A stretch of DNA of 64,000 nt from Litorimonas sp965205225. Lineage in GTDB: Bacteria > Pseudomonadota > Alphaproteobacteria > Caulobacterales > Maricaulaceae. The DNA lies in assembly GCA_965205225.1 (NCBI GenBank), contig CBDBFZ010000002.1, forward strand, positions 558,001 to 622,000. Reading direction: 5' to 3'. The notes below the pieces were generated by a model. That model was not told the origin of the DNA, did not search any database, and saw only the letters and a program-made list of their open reading frames with translations. This document shows positions 1 through 8,099 of this stretch, in pieces (position 1 is the stretch's first letter; every line of letters begins with the position of its first letter). The position numbers and the translations under genes were made by a program.

Positions 1-1
1 A

Positions 2-1552
2 CTGGAGTCAAAATGTTTTAACAGCGGCGATGGCAGTATCTTGCCGCGCGACATCAAGGAATGCCTTCAGCTGGCAAGGGATCAGGAACTTATTTCAAAG
101 TACACAACAAGTCTGAAAGTAATGCCGTCAAGCTGCTTTGTTGTGACAGCAGGTAAATGGGCGGAATGGTTCGAGACAAGGGGGAAGGGAGAGCTCGGTT
201 CTTTGCAGGATCAATTGCGCGAGGAAGGCAAAACCGTTCTTTGGCCAATCGTGGCGCGCGCCCGAGATGACAGTATGCGTCACCCAAAAGGATATACGAT
301 GAATCTCAGGAAGGGTAGTGGAATGGCCGAAATGGTCGCACAAAAGAACACGTTCCTGACGTCCGGTGATCTTGAGGCGGATGGTGCCGTCGCTCTTGTT
401 CCCTATGAAAAAAGTATTGAATCGCTTATAGATCGAACATCGAGACGATTTAAGGTCAACCCGTCACAAAACAAGTTCCGGCTGCACGCGGCGGCCTTTT
501 CGGGCCACACGGAGACCATCGCCGCGCTGCTGGAGGCCGGAGCCGATACCACGGTGCGGCTCAAGAATGGCTTCACCCCGCTGCACGTGGCGGCTGAAAG
601 CAACCGAATAAAGGTCATCGCCATGCTCATCGCCGCCGGAGCCGATCATAACACCCAGAACGAGGCGGGGGAAACTCCGCTGCACATAGCGGCCAGAAAA
701 GGCCACACAGAGATCATCGCCGTGCTCATCACCGCCGGAGCCGATCATAACACCCAGACCGGAGCGGGGCAAACCCCGCTGCACATAGCGGCCAGAAAAG
801 GCCACGCAGGGGTCAGCGCCACGCTCATCGCTGCCGGAGTCGATCACAACGCCCAGAACAAGACGGGGCAAACCCCGCTGCACATAACGGCCGAAAAAGG
901 CCACACAGAGGTCAGCGCCGTGCTCATCGCCGCCGGGGCCGATCGCAACGCCGCCCAAGACGGGACGGGGGAAACCTCGCTGCACATAGCGGCCAGAAAA
1001 GGCCACACAAAGGTCATCACCATGCTCATCGCTACAGGCGTCGATCACAACGCCCAGAACGAGGCGGGGGAAACCCCGCTGCACATAGCGGCCAGAAAAG
1101 GCCACACAGAGGTCAGCGCCGCGCTCATCGCTACAGGCGTCGATCACAACGCCCAGAACGAGGCGGGGGAAACCCCGCTGCACATAGCGGCCAGAAAAGG
1201 CCACACAGAGGTCAGCGCCGCGCTCATCGCTGCAGGAGCCGATCACAACGCCCAGAACAAGACGGGGCAAACCCCGCTGCACATAACGGCCGAAAAAGGC
1301 CACACAGAGGTCAGCGCCGCGCTCATCACCGCCGGAGTCGATGTCAACGCGCAGAACGGGGCGGGGCAAACCCCGCTGCACGTGGCGGCCAGAAAAGGCC
1401 ACACAGAGGTCAGCGCCGCGCTCAGTGCTGCCGGGGCCGATCACAACGCCCAGGACAGGACGGGGCAAACCCCGCTGAACATAGCGATCAAAAAAGGCCA
1501 CACAGAGGTCAGCGCCGCGCTCAGCGCCGCCGGAGCCGAGGTCAAAGTCTAG
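2..1552 (+). CDS. Ankyrin-repeat protein, 5' end cut by window edge
   Basis: This reading frame is open from base 2 to a TAG at 1550-1552. A TTG at 41 could start it, but no ribosome binding site precedes that codon, so the gene probably begins left of the window. The first ~145 residues match no family I recognise. From about residue 146 (counted from the TTG) there are 11 ankyrin repeats of 33 residues with TPLHIAARKGHTEV cores, one carrying a single extra residue. From about 660 to 1530 the repeats are nearly identical as DNA (99-bp period), which suggests recent expansion by recombination or slippage. Ankyrin repeats bind proteins, but the partner cannot be told. No signal peptide is visible in the part present. 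A broken ankyrin unit lies just downstream (about 1650-1700), so the original gene may have been longer. Confidence 0.85.
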   Translation: MESKCFNSGDGSILPRDIKECLQLARDQELISKYTTSLKVMPSSCFVVTAGKWAEWFETRGKGELGSLQDQLREEGKTVLWPIVARARDDSMRHPKGYTMNLRKGSGMAEMVAQKNTFLTSGDLEADGAVALVPYEKSIESLIDRTSRRFKVNPSQNKFRLHAAAFSGHTETIAALLEAGADTTVRLKNGFTPLHVAAESNRIKVIAMLIAAGADHNTQNEAGETPLHIAARKGHTEIIAVLITAGADHNTQTGAGQTPLHIAARKGHAGVSATLIAAGVDHNAQNKTGQTPLHITAEKGHTEVSAVLIAAGADRNAAQDGTGETSLHIAARKGHTKVITMLIATGVDHNAQNEAGETPLHIAARKGHTEVSAALIATGVDHNAQNEAGETPLHIAARKGHTEVSAALIAAGADHNAQNKTGQTPLHITAEKGHTEVSAALITAGVDVNAQNGAGQTPLHVAARKGHTEVSAALSAAGADHNAQDRTGQTPLNIAIKKGHTEVSAALSAAGAEVKV

Positions 1553-1566
1553 AAATCGACGAGGGC

Positions 1567-1998
1567 ATGGATGCGGAGTTAGTTCGCGATATGTCATCAT
1601 CCGAGACAGAGGTGATTGACGGCACGGTTCGGGATGCGCGCAACATCGCCGATGACAAGACGGAGCAAACCCGCTGCACGTGACGGTCGAAGAAGACGGT
1701 CGCAGGCACTCACGCGCTGGAAACGCGCAATGCTGAACTGTCCAATCTGTTTTGACGCTGGAACGGGAATTGACGCGTGTGCAAGCTGAGAGCGAAAGTG
1801 TGACTTCGACCTTGGCAGCGCTGCGCCAGTCGAATAAGCGCTCAAGGATTTCCTGCGGACGCTGACCCATGGTCTGGCCGATGTTATCGGCTTTATCGCA
1901 GGACACTGCCTTGGTTGATTTTTGTTCTTCTGCCGGGTTTTTTCGGCATCCGGTGGCTCTGGCGTCGCCGCCCGACCAAGATGCGCAAGTCTTCATAG
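1567..1998 (+). pseudogene. Decayed DUF4349-like membrane protein with a broken ankyrin unit
   Basis: No intact frame exists here, but pieces in different frames line up in order. An acidic segment begins at ATG 1567. Next comes a degenerate ankyrin unit near 1650-1700, ending in a TGA. Then a coiled-coil piece (LERELTRVQAESES, about 1750-1800) and a C-terminal membrane helix ending in a basic tail (LIFVLLPGFFGIRWLWRRR, about 1918-1980) with its stop at 1996-1998. A coiled coil followed by a C-terminal helix and Arg-rich tail is the usual end of DUF4349 proteins. At least three frameshifts or stops separate the parts. The family name rests on this order and short motifs only. It could also be the lost tail of the upstream ankyrin gene. 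Confidence 0.5.
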
Positions 1999-2079
1999 AC
2001 CGGTTTCCCCAACTCTTGACGAGGTTAGCCCGTATCTAGCCAGAACGCGCGCGACTGACAGATTAGACAAGGTTTATTC

Positions 2080-3051
2080 ATGGATATTGCCATCATTGGT
2101 GCCGGCATAGCCGGATTGACGGCTGCACGCCGCCTATCCGCTGTGCATGAAGTCAGGCTGTTCGATAAGAGCCGCGGCGTCGGTGGACGCATGAGCACGC
2201 GCTATGCCGGGGATTATGAATTCGACCACGGGGCGCAATATTTCACCGTCACCGATCCAGAATTCCAGACTCTGATCAATGATATGAGGGATTATGGCGC
2301 GGCCCAGCGCTGGGACAGTCGGGGCCTCTATTTGCGATCTGATGAATGCGCTGAGGATACAGGGCGACCCCGCTGGGTTGGAGCACCGCGCATGAATCTT
2401 ATTGCCAAAGCGCTTGCGGAAGGCCTGAACATTGAGTTGGGGCGGCGAGTGTCGAGTATGTCCGGAGCAGCGGGGCAAGTGATGTTCACCTTTGAAGATG
2501 GGGGCCGTGAAGGTCCGTTTGATCATGTGATCTGTACTGCCCCGGCGCCGCAGGCAGCGGCTCTTCTTCCAGTCAGCTCACCATTACAATCGGTCCTGTC
2601 CAGCGTGCATATGCATGCCTGCTTCGCCCTGATGGTCGGATGGCCAGAACCGTTCAATCCGGACTGGGATAGTCTGCGTTTATCCGACTTGCCGATCAGC
2701 TGGTTGGCGTTGAACTCCGGCAAACCCGGACGCGACCCGAATCTTTCGACCCTCGTTGTCCACGCTGCGCCGGATTGGTCGGACGCACACGCGGAGGCGG
2801 ATCGTGACTGGGTTCAGACTGTCATGCTGGACGCTGCGTCGGTGCTATGTGGCTTAACATTGGATCAAGCCCCGCATATCGCGCTCCATCGCTGGCTTTA
2901 CGCCTACTCAAATAACGGCGTAGGTCAGGACTATCTGGTTGATCCGGAACGGGGTGTGTTGCTGGCCGGGGATTGGTGCGTCGGCGGCCGGGTCGAAGGA
3001 GCCTTTGTCAGCGGCCGCGCGGCGGTTCAGTACATTCTGGCCTCTATCTGA
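2080..3051 (+). CDS. Renalase-like FAD-dependent oxidoreductase
   Basis: This is a 323-residue soluble flavoprotein. The N-terminus carries the FAD-binding Rossmann motif GAGIAGL (residues 7-13), followed by the GVGGRMSTR loop near residue 34 and the FDHGAQYFTV stretch typical of the renalase/amine-oxidase-like family. A second FAD-contact motif, LLAGDWCVGGRVEGA, lies near the C-terminus. Related bacterial proteins oxidise aberrant dihydronicotinamide isomers or amines, but the substrate here is unknown. The length is normal for the family. The ATG at 2080 is the only sensible start because the Rossmann fold begins at once. It stands alone, convergent with the large ABC/M1 gene. Confidence 0.8.
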   Translation: MDIAIIGAGIAGLTAARRLSAVHEVRLFDKSRGVGGRMSTRYAGDYEFDHGAQYFTVTDPEFQTLINDMRDYGAAQRWDSRGLYLRSDECAEDTGRPRWVGAPRMNLIAKALAEGLNIELGRRVSSMSGAAGQVMFTFEDGGREGPFDHVICTAPAPQAAALLPVSSPLQSVLSSVHMHACFALMVGWPEPFNPDWDSLRLSDLPISWLALNSGKPGRDPNLSTLVVHAAPDWSDAHAEADRDWVQTVMLDAASVLCGLTLDQAPHIALHRWLYAYSNNGVGQDYLVDPERGVLLAGDWCVGGRVEGAFVSGRAAVQYILASI

Positions 3052-3069
3052 ACATCATCGCTCTATGAC

Positions 3070-3092
3070 GAGCGCCCCAAAGAGAAGCGCTC
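3070..3092. terminator. Possible bidirectional stem-loop
   Basis: The arms GAGCGC (3070-3075) and GCGCTC (3087-3092) pair across an 11-base loop between two convergent genes. There is no T-run on either side, so the terminator role is inferred from position only. Confidence 0.3.
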
Positions 3093-3110
3093 ATATTGAT
3101 TAGACAGTCG

Positions 3111-6100
3111 TTAGCTGTCGCTCGCATCCTCGACGTCACGATTATTGTCAATGACGTTCCGTTCAATCAAGCGGCGATGCGGATCCAGAACAATATGGGT
3201 CGGACGTTCGTCTACCATAAAGGTGAGGGTCGCTTCGGCCTGATTGACCCGGACGGTTTCGAGCGCCATTGGATTGGCGCCGAGATCATCTTTCGGATTG
3301 TCCGTGTAAAACCCAAGCTGAACGAATTCATTCAGCGTCGCGCCGTCGATTTCGGACACAGAGGTCTCTTTCCCGTCTTCCTCGCTGGCATATTTCTTGT
3401 CCAGCGTGATTGGGACTGTGATCTCGAAGCGATTATCAACAGGCGTGACTGTGATCTCTACCTCATCCTGAAAACTGAGTTCCCAGAAGGTGATCTTGTT
3501 CCAATAATCGTCGATGAGCGCGTGATATTGCGGATCTATCTCTTCTTTGAGAATGGATAGAAGCTCAAGCGTCGTCGGGTAGGGCGCACCTTTGTCGGCC
3601 CCATGCTCGATCAGGAAGCGTTTTACAGCCCGCTGAACCAGCTCATTACCGATGATTCCGCGCATGCCCCAGAACACCCAACTGGTCTTCTGATAGTTCA
3701 GATAACCCTGACCCTCAGCCTCGGCGAGGACAGGTTCCTCGTCCCGCTCGAACGTCCGCGTTGTCAAATACTGAATGACCGTGCGTTCTTCATGTATGCG
3801 GCGGGCTTTGGAGAAGTCGTAATGACGTTCATAGGCCAGCATCGTTGCGTTCTCGGTCAGCCCTTCAGAGAGCAGGTTTGAGCCTTTGGCGTAGGCGCCG
3901 ATTACTTGGTGCGCGAACCATTGGTGCCCGATCTCATGCATGGTCACATAGGTTGCGAAGTCGATGCGCTTGGGATCCTCGGCATCACCAGGATCTTGCA
4001 CAAAGCCGATCGTTTCCGAGAAAGGTACCGTACCTGCGAAGGCCTGAGCGAAACTGGCATATGGAAACTCCATGATCCGTAGCTGCGCATACTGGTACGG
4101 GCTAAATGTCTCATGATAGACGGTCATTGATGTCTTCATGGCGTCGAACATGATGTCGATATTAAAGTCATGTTCCGGGTGGAAGTAGATCTCCAAATCG
4201 ATATCATCTCCATTTGGATTGACCCAGACATCCGTGCGAACTTCATACTCTGCTGTCAGGAATGAGAAGAAATTTAAAATCGGATTGATCGATTTATACG
4301 TCCGGCAGCGACGACCATCTTCCACCGTTTCGCCCCGGAATTTACCCGGAGCGACAGGAATTTGGTCCTCGATCGTGCAGACTTCGGCGTCGAAATCGAC
4401 ATAATCAGCGAAACCCGAGAAGGAGGTGAGCAAATGCCGGCGGCGCGCAGCTTGGTCATCGCGTTCTGGCCATTGTTTACGCTCGCCCAAATCATATTTT
4501 CGGCGCAGATCGGGATCGTTGATGAAGCCGGCATCCAAATTGCCAAACACTAGAAGCGCGGTTGCGTTATTTACAAAGGTCCCGTTTCGGTCGATTGCGG
4601 ACCCTTGCGTCAATGTTGGCCCTTGAAACTGCGTCGTGAAACGAACTTTGCGGCTCTCCCCGGGTTGTAGGGGGGGATTGAACTCAATCTCTTGAATCTC
4701 ATGTTCATCACGCAGTGTATCGGCTCGCTCTTCACCGGAAACGAGACTGCCGCCTTCAATATCAAGTTGAGTGATGTTCTTGACGCCCACACCTGAGAAC
4801 ATAGTCGTCCGAACAATTGGGGCATCATGTGGATTGTCGATCATATATTCGCCGATAAAGGTGGCTGTCCGAGAGCCAGGGAAGAAGTCTGCTTTCACGC
4901 TCACATCCGTGATGCGCGGCGGCGGCTGTTTCCACATATTCTCGACCAGGCGTTCATACGCAGCCTGATTGGCTTCACGCTGGTCGGAATTCATATATCC
5001 TTCGTCCTGATAGCTCTGCAGTCCGGCATATCCGAAGCCTGCAAACAGCAGAATCCCGAGCACAGCCGTTGCGAGCGAAGGAATGGACAGGCGTTTTTTC
5101 ATGATCCCTAAACGGTCACCCAGTCCGACCTGCATGCCCCGGCGCCAGACCCAGATGGACAAGACCCCCAGGATCAGAATCATTCCCATCCAATAGGCAA
5201 ACTCCCATCCAAAACCTTTGGGGTCCGAGAAGCCGGCCATTTCGGAGTAGGCGCCCGCGTCGACACTGCCGAAATTCATCAGTGGATGATAGAAGGGCAG
5301 TTGGCCAATAATGAAGATCAGTCCGATCAATATGGCTGCGCTGACCAACATACCGATGATCCGTCCCGGCATGAAATTCTGCAGGAACATGACCAGCATG
5401 CCCTGAAAGAAGAAGCCGACATAGAAGCTGACGATGCCAATGGCGAGGAAGGTCGTTGGCACAACCGGAACGCGGTCAGTGCCGATAACCAATTGAGCTA
5501 TCATCCCGGCACACAGCAAGCCGAGGATAAGTGTCAGCAGGAGCAGCGCAAGCGCGCCCCATTTGGCGAACAGGAGCGACACGTCGCGGACGGGCGTTGC
5601 ATCCAGAATGCCGTGTATGTTGGTAGTCCGGTCCCGCCACATAATGTCAGACCCGAAGAAGACCATGATAATCAGCATCGGGAAGATGAGCGATCCCAGC
5701 GCCACCTCCGTCATGAAACGGCTGGTTGGAAGGATGGTGCTGGCACCCATGAAGATGGTGACCGCGAGTGTGATTATGAACAGTGAAATGGCGATACCAA
5801 CTAGGATGATGAAGGCTGTGCTGCGCACGGTGGACAGATATTCGAATTTCAGACGCGTCCAGAATGCGCTGAGCGTGAAGCCAGTGCCGAGATTCGGTGT
5901 TGCTGGCGTGACGCGAGTCGGGGCTTCGGCGGGGCTATCATCGACTCGCCGCTTCGTGCTGCGATTGAGAATGCCTCGCGTAGAAAACAGGAAGGCCGTG
6001 CCAAACAGGAGCAATCCAACGATACCGTAAACCAGCCGGTTCAAACCGACCCAACCGATGATGGGAGCCATATTCTCGTTCTGCTCGGCGGCCGGCCAGA

Positions 6101-6770
6101 ATTGTGTTTCCACGGCCAAGGATGTCGCGCCGAACGGATCGCTCAGAGCTGCGATCCATTCATCCGGACGTTCGCCTGCGATCACGCCGCCGACAAGATA
6201 GAGTACAAGGAGGCCAACGGCGCTGACATAGACGATGGCGCGGTTGCGCGTGATGACGGCGATAGCCGTATAGATTCCAGACACAAGAAGCGCATTGACA
6301 ATAACAAACAGGAAGAACGGTTGAATATAATGCAGCGCATTGAAACTCTTGAATGTTTCGTCATCGCCCCACGGCATGAATGGTCCAATGGCCGTGCCGA
6401 GAACCAATCCGGACAAGCTGAGAACTGTGACGGCCCAGACACCGAGCATGCGCGACAACAACATGTGGCTTGTCTTGACGGGGGTAGCATGAATCACTTC
6501 GACGGAATTATGCGTATCATCCCGCATGACGCCTGTGACGACGAAGACCGCAGCGAAGAAAATTGAGAGCAGGCTGAACACCGATATGGTGATGGCGATC
6601 GGAATCGCCCCATTGACCTTGACCCGTTCTCCGCCCGCAACGCCGATGGTAAAGTCTTCATGGGATGAGAACAGGATGCCGACGGCGAGCATGGCGATCA
6701 GCGCAAGCCAGAATCCGATTTGGCGCGTGTGGATCTTGAATTCGAAGGCGAACAGCTTAGGCAGCATCAC
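3111..6770 (-). CDS. ABC-2 type permease fused to an M1-family metallopeptidase domain
   Basis: A 1219-residue protein of two parts. The first ~570 residues hold two blocks of about six hydrophobic helices separated by soluble loops, as in ABC-2 exporter permeases. The remainder is a soluble, probably periplasmic, M1 (gluzincin) peptidase-like domain. It carries the zinc motif HEIGHQW near residue 943, with the third ligand in LLSEGLTEN about 20 residues on. The GAMEN substrate motif of classical M1 aminopeptidases is not recognisable (FAGTVPFSET in its place), so the specificity may differ. The gene follows its ATPase directly, with a 14-base overlap, so the pair forms one exporter. Known homologues are annotated as ABC permease/M1 aminopeptidases of unknown cargo. 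A role in exporting and trimming a peptide is inference. Confidence 0.85.
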   Translation of the reverse strand: MMLPKLFAFEFKIHTRQIGFWLALIAMLAVGILFSSHEDFTIGVAGGERVKVNGAIPIAITISVFSLLSIFFAAVFVVTGVMRDDTHNSVEVIHATPVKTSHMLLSRMLGVWAVTVLSLSGLVLGTAIGPFMPWGDDETFKSFNALHYIQPFFLFVIVNALLVSGIYTAIAVITRNRAIVYVSAVGLLVLYLVGGVIAGERPDEWIAALSDPFGATSLAVETQFWPAAEQNENMAPIIGWVGLNRLVYGIVGLLLFGTAFLFSTRGILNRSTKRRVDDSPAEAPTRVTPATPNLGTGFTLSAFWTRLKFEYLSTVRSTAFIILVGIAISLFIITLAVTIFMGASTILPTSRFMTEVALGSLIFPMLIIMVFFGSDIMWRDRTTNIHGILDATPVRDVSLLFAKWGALALLLLTLILGLLCAGMIAQLVIGTDRVPVVPTTFLAIGIVSFYVGFFFQGMLVMFLQNFMPGRIIGMLVSAAILIGLIFIIGQLPFYHPLMNFGSVDAGAYSEMAGFSDPKGFGWEFAYWMGMILILGVLSIWVWRRGMQVGLGDRLGIMKKRLSIPSLATAVLGILLFAGFGYAGLQSYQDEGYMNSDQREANQAAYERLVENMWKQPPPRITDVSVKADFFPGSRTATFIGEYMIDNPHDAPIVRTTMFSGVGVKNITQLDIEGGSLVSGEERADTLRDEHEIQEIEFNPPLQPGESRKVRFTTQFQGPTLTQGSAIDRNGTFVNNATALLVFGNLDAGFINDPDLRRKYDLGERKQWPERDDQAARRRHLLTSFSGFADYVDFDAEVCTIEDQIPVAPGKFRGETVEDGRRCRTYKSINPILNFFSFLTAEYEVRTDVWVNPNGDDIDLEIYFHPEHDFNIDIMFDAMKTSMTVYHETFSPYQYAQLRIMEFPYASFAQAFAGTVPFSETIGFVQDPGDAEDPKRIDFATYVTMHEIGHQWFAHQVIGAYAKGSNLLSEGLTENATMLAYERHYDFSKARRIHEERTVIQYLTTRTFERDEEPVLAEAEGQGYLNYQKTSWVFWGMRGIIGNELVQRAVKRFLIEHGADKGAPYPTTLELLSILKEEIDPQYHALIDDYWNKITFWELSFQDEVEITVTPVDNRFEITVPITLDKKYASEEDGKETSVSEIDGATLNEFVQLGFYTDNPKDDLGANPMALETVRVNQAEATLTFMVDERPTHIVLDPHRRLIERNVIDNNRDVEDASDS

Positions 6771-7650
6771 GGATCTCCGGGCTCATCAAACCGTTCAGAT
6801 GGGCGAAATAAGCATCTTCGATCAGGGTTTCGCGTTGGGTCCAGCCTTTCCCGGGCGACTTATCTGAGAGTATTGAGACAACGGTCTGACCGCGCAGGCG
6901 GCGGGTCGAGAGTATTGGCATCGTCTTCTTCATGGTGTCGACCTGCTCGTCGTCATCAACGTGTTGGGTCCAGACCTTACCGTCGATTTCGGACACAAGA
7001 TCTTCCGGCGCACCGCGGATGATCAGGCGGCCATTGCCCATCACGCCCATATCGTTACAGAGGTCACGCACATCCTCGACGATATGGGTCGACAGGATGA
7101 TGATTTTTTCGACGCCAGCGCGGGACAAAATATCGAGAAAGCGTTGCCGCTCCAGCGGATCAAGTCCAGCTGTCGGTTCATCGACAATGATCAGCTGCGG
7201 ATTGCCGAGCAGCGCCTGAGCAATGCCGAAACGCTGACGCATGCCGCCCGAATAGGTGGCAACGGAGGCCGTGCGGTGAGTCCAGAGATTGACCATCTGC
7301 AGGAGTGATTCGACCTGATCCTTGCGCGCGGCCTTATCGGTAATGCCCTTCAGGATAGCAATGTGATCAAGTAGCTGCAGCGCGGTCATGCGCGGATAAA
7401 CACCAAAATCCTGGGGAAGATAACCGAGGACAGACCGGACCGTGTCCGGACTCTCTGTAATGTCGACACTGTTGAAATGGACTGTGCCGCTGGTCGGTTC
7501 CTGCAAAGTTGCCAACGTGCGCATCAACGTCGATTTTCCGGCACCGTTCGGACCCAGAAGGCCGAACAGCCCGGGCTTTAATGTCAACGATACATCGTCA
7601 AGTGCCTTCAGGTCGCCGAACGTCTTGGTCAGATTTTTGATTTCAAGCAT
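6757..7650 (-). CDS. ABC transporter ATP-binding protein (partner of the M1-fused permease)
   Basis: A 297-residue ABC ATPase with Walker A GPNGAGKST, signature YSGGMRQR, Walker B LIIVDEPTAGLD and the switch histidine in ILSTHIVED. The ATG at 7650 is chosen over an upstream start because it follows a GGAGG ribosome binding site by six bases and begins with the usual MLEIKNLTKTFG. The family (CcmA/NatA-like, ABC-2 exporters) works with two permease blocks. Its 3' end overlaps the start of the permease gene by 14 bases, so the two are translationally coupled and form one operon. Confidence 0.92.
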   Translation of the reverse strand: MLEIKNLTKTFGDLKALDDVSLTLKPGLFGLLGPNGAGKSTLMRTLATLQEPTSGTVHFNSVDITESPDTVRSVLGYLPQDFGVYPRMTALQLLDHIAILKGITDKAARKDQVESLLQMVNLWTHRTASVATYSGGMRQRFGIAQALLGNPQLIIVDEPTAGLDPLERQRFLDILSRAGVEKIIILSTHIVEDVRDLCNDMGVMGNGRLIIRGAPEDLVSEIDGKVWTQHVDDDEQVDTMKKTMPILSTRRLRGQTVVSILSDKSPGKGWTQRETLIEDAYFAHLNGLMSPEIRDAA

Positions 7651-7916
7651 GCACGCCTCCAATTGTAGGGGGCAGAAAGCACAGCTCTTATCGAAAAACA
7701 ACAAAAACTTTCAGCGATGATATCGCAAGCAGAAGAGGGTAGCCGCGCAGGGCTATAACCAGAAGAGGCGTACGCGTTCGAGGCATATTGGACAGGTGCA
7801 GGCTGCGGCACCGGCCCAGCATAAGGTATTATTGTGCTGCGGAATAGGCTTCAGGATAGGCGTTCTAGGCAATCACATAAGTCCAGCGCAGCGTAACGAA
7901 GCTGCTACTGCAGACG

Positions 7917-8078
7917 TTATTCCTGCCAGCTCTGAGGTGCCAGATACTGACCCAGACTGGCACCAGAGGATTGGAACATGCCGCGCAATCCGCTGCCATA
8001 ACCCTGATTGGCGAGCATCGACGCGCCGACCACACCGGTGGCCGCACAAGCGAGCAGAAATATCTTGAATCTAGTCAT
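7917..8078 (-). CDS. Small secreted or membrane-anchored protein, 53 aa
   Basis: This short gene encodes 53 residues and has a strong ribosome binding site (GGAGG, about seven bases before the ATG at 8078). The N-terminus MTRFKIFLLACAATGVVGA looks like a signal peptide or membrane anchor. The mature part is rich in Gly, Ser and Gln (GYGSGLRGMFQSS). It begins 21 bases after the stop of the sigma-54 response regulator and is read in the same direction, so the two probably share a transcript. I do not recognise a family. It is a plausible target or accessory of the regulator, but this is inference from position. Confidence 0.7.
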   Translation of the reverse strand: MTRFKIFLLACAATGVVGASMLANQGYGSGLRGMFQSSGASLGQYLAPQSWQE

Positions 8079-8099
8079 TAGTTTCCTCCAAGAAAAAGC

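Noticed and set aside
660..1550. CRISPR-like periodic repeats
   Set aside because: The period is 99 bp with no unique spacers and an open ankyrin frame throughout. No cas genes are present. The same holds for the Sel1 and 21-bp repeats.
464..1996. Long minus-strand frame of about 510 codons opposite the ankyrin gene
   Set aside because: It is the mirror of the 99-bp repeats. The real ankyrin frame on the other strand explains it.
5286..6566. Several plus-strand frames of 150-170 codons opposite the ABC/M1 gene
   Set aside because: Shadows of a high-GC coding strand. They contain no family motifs and no ribosome binding sites.
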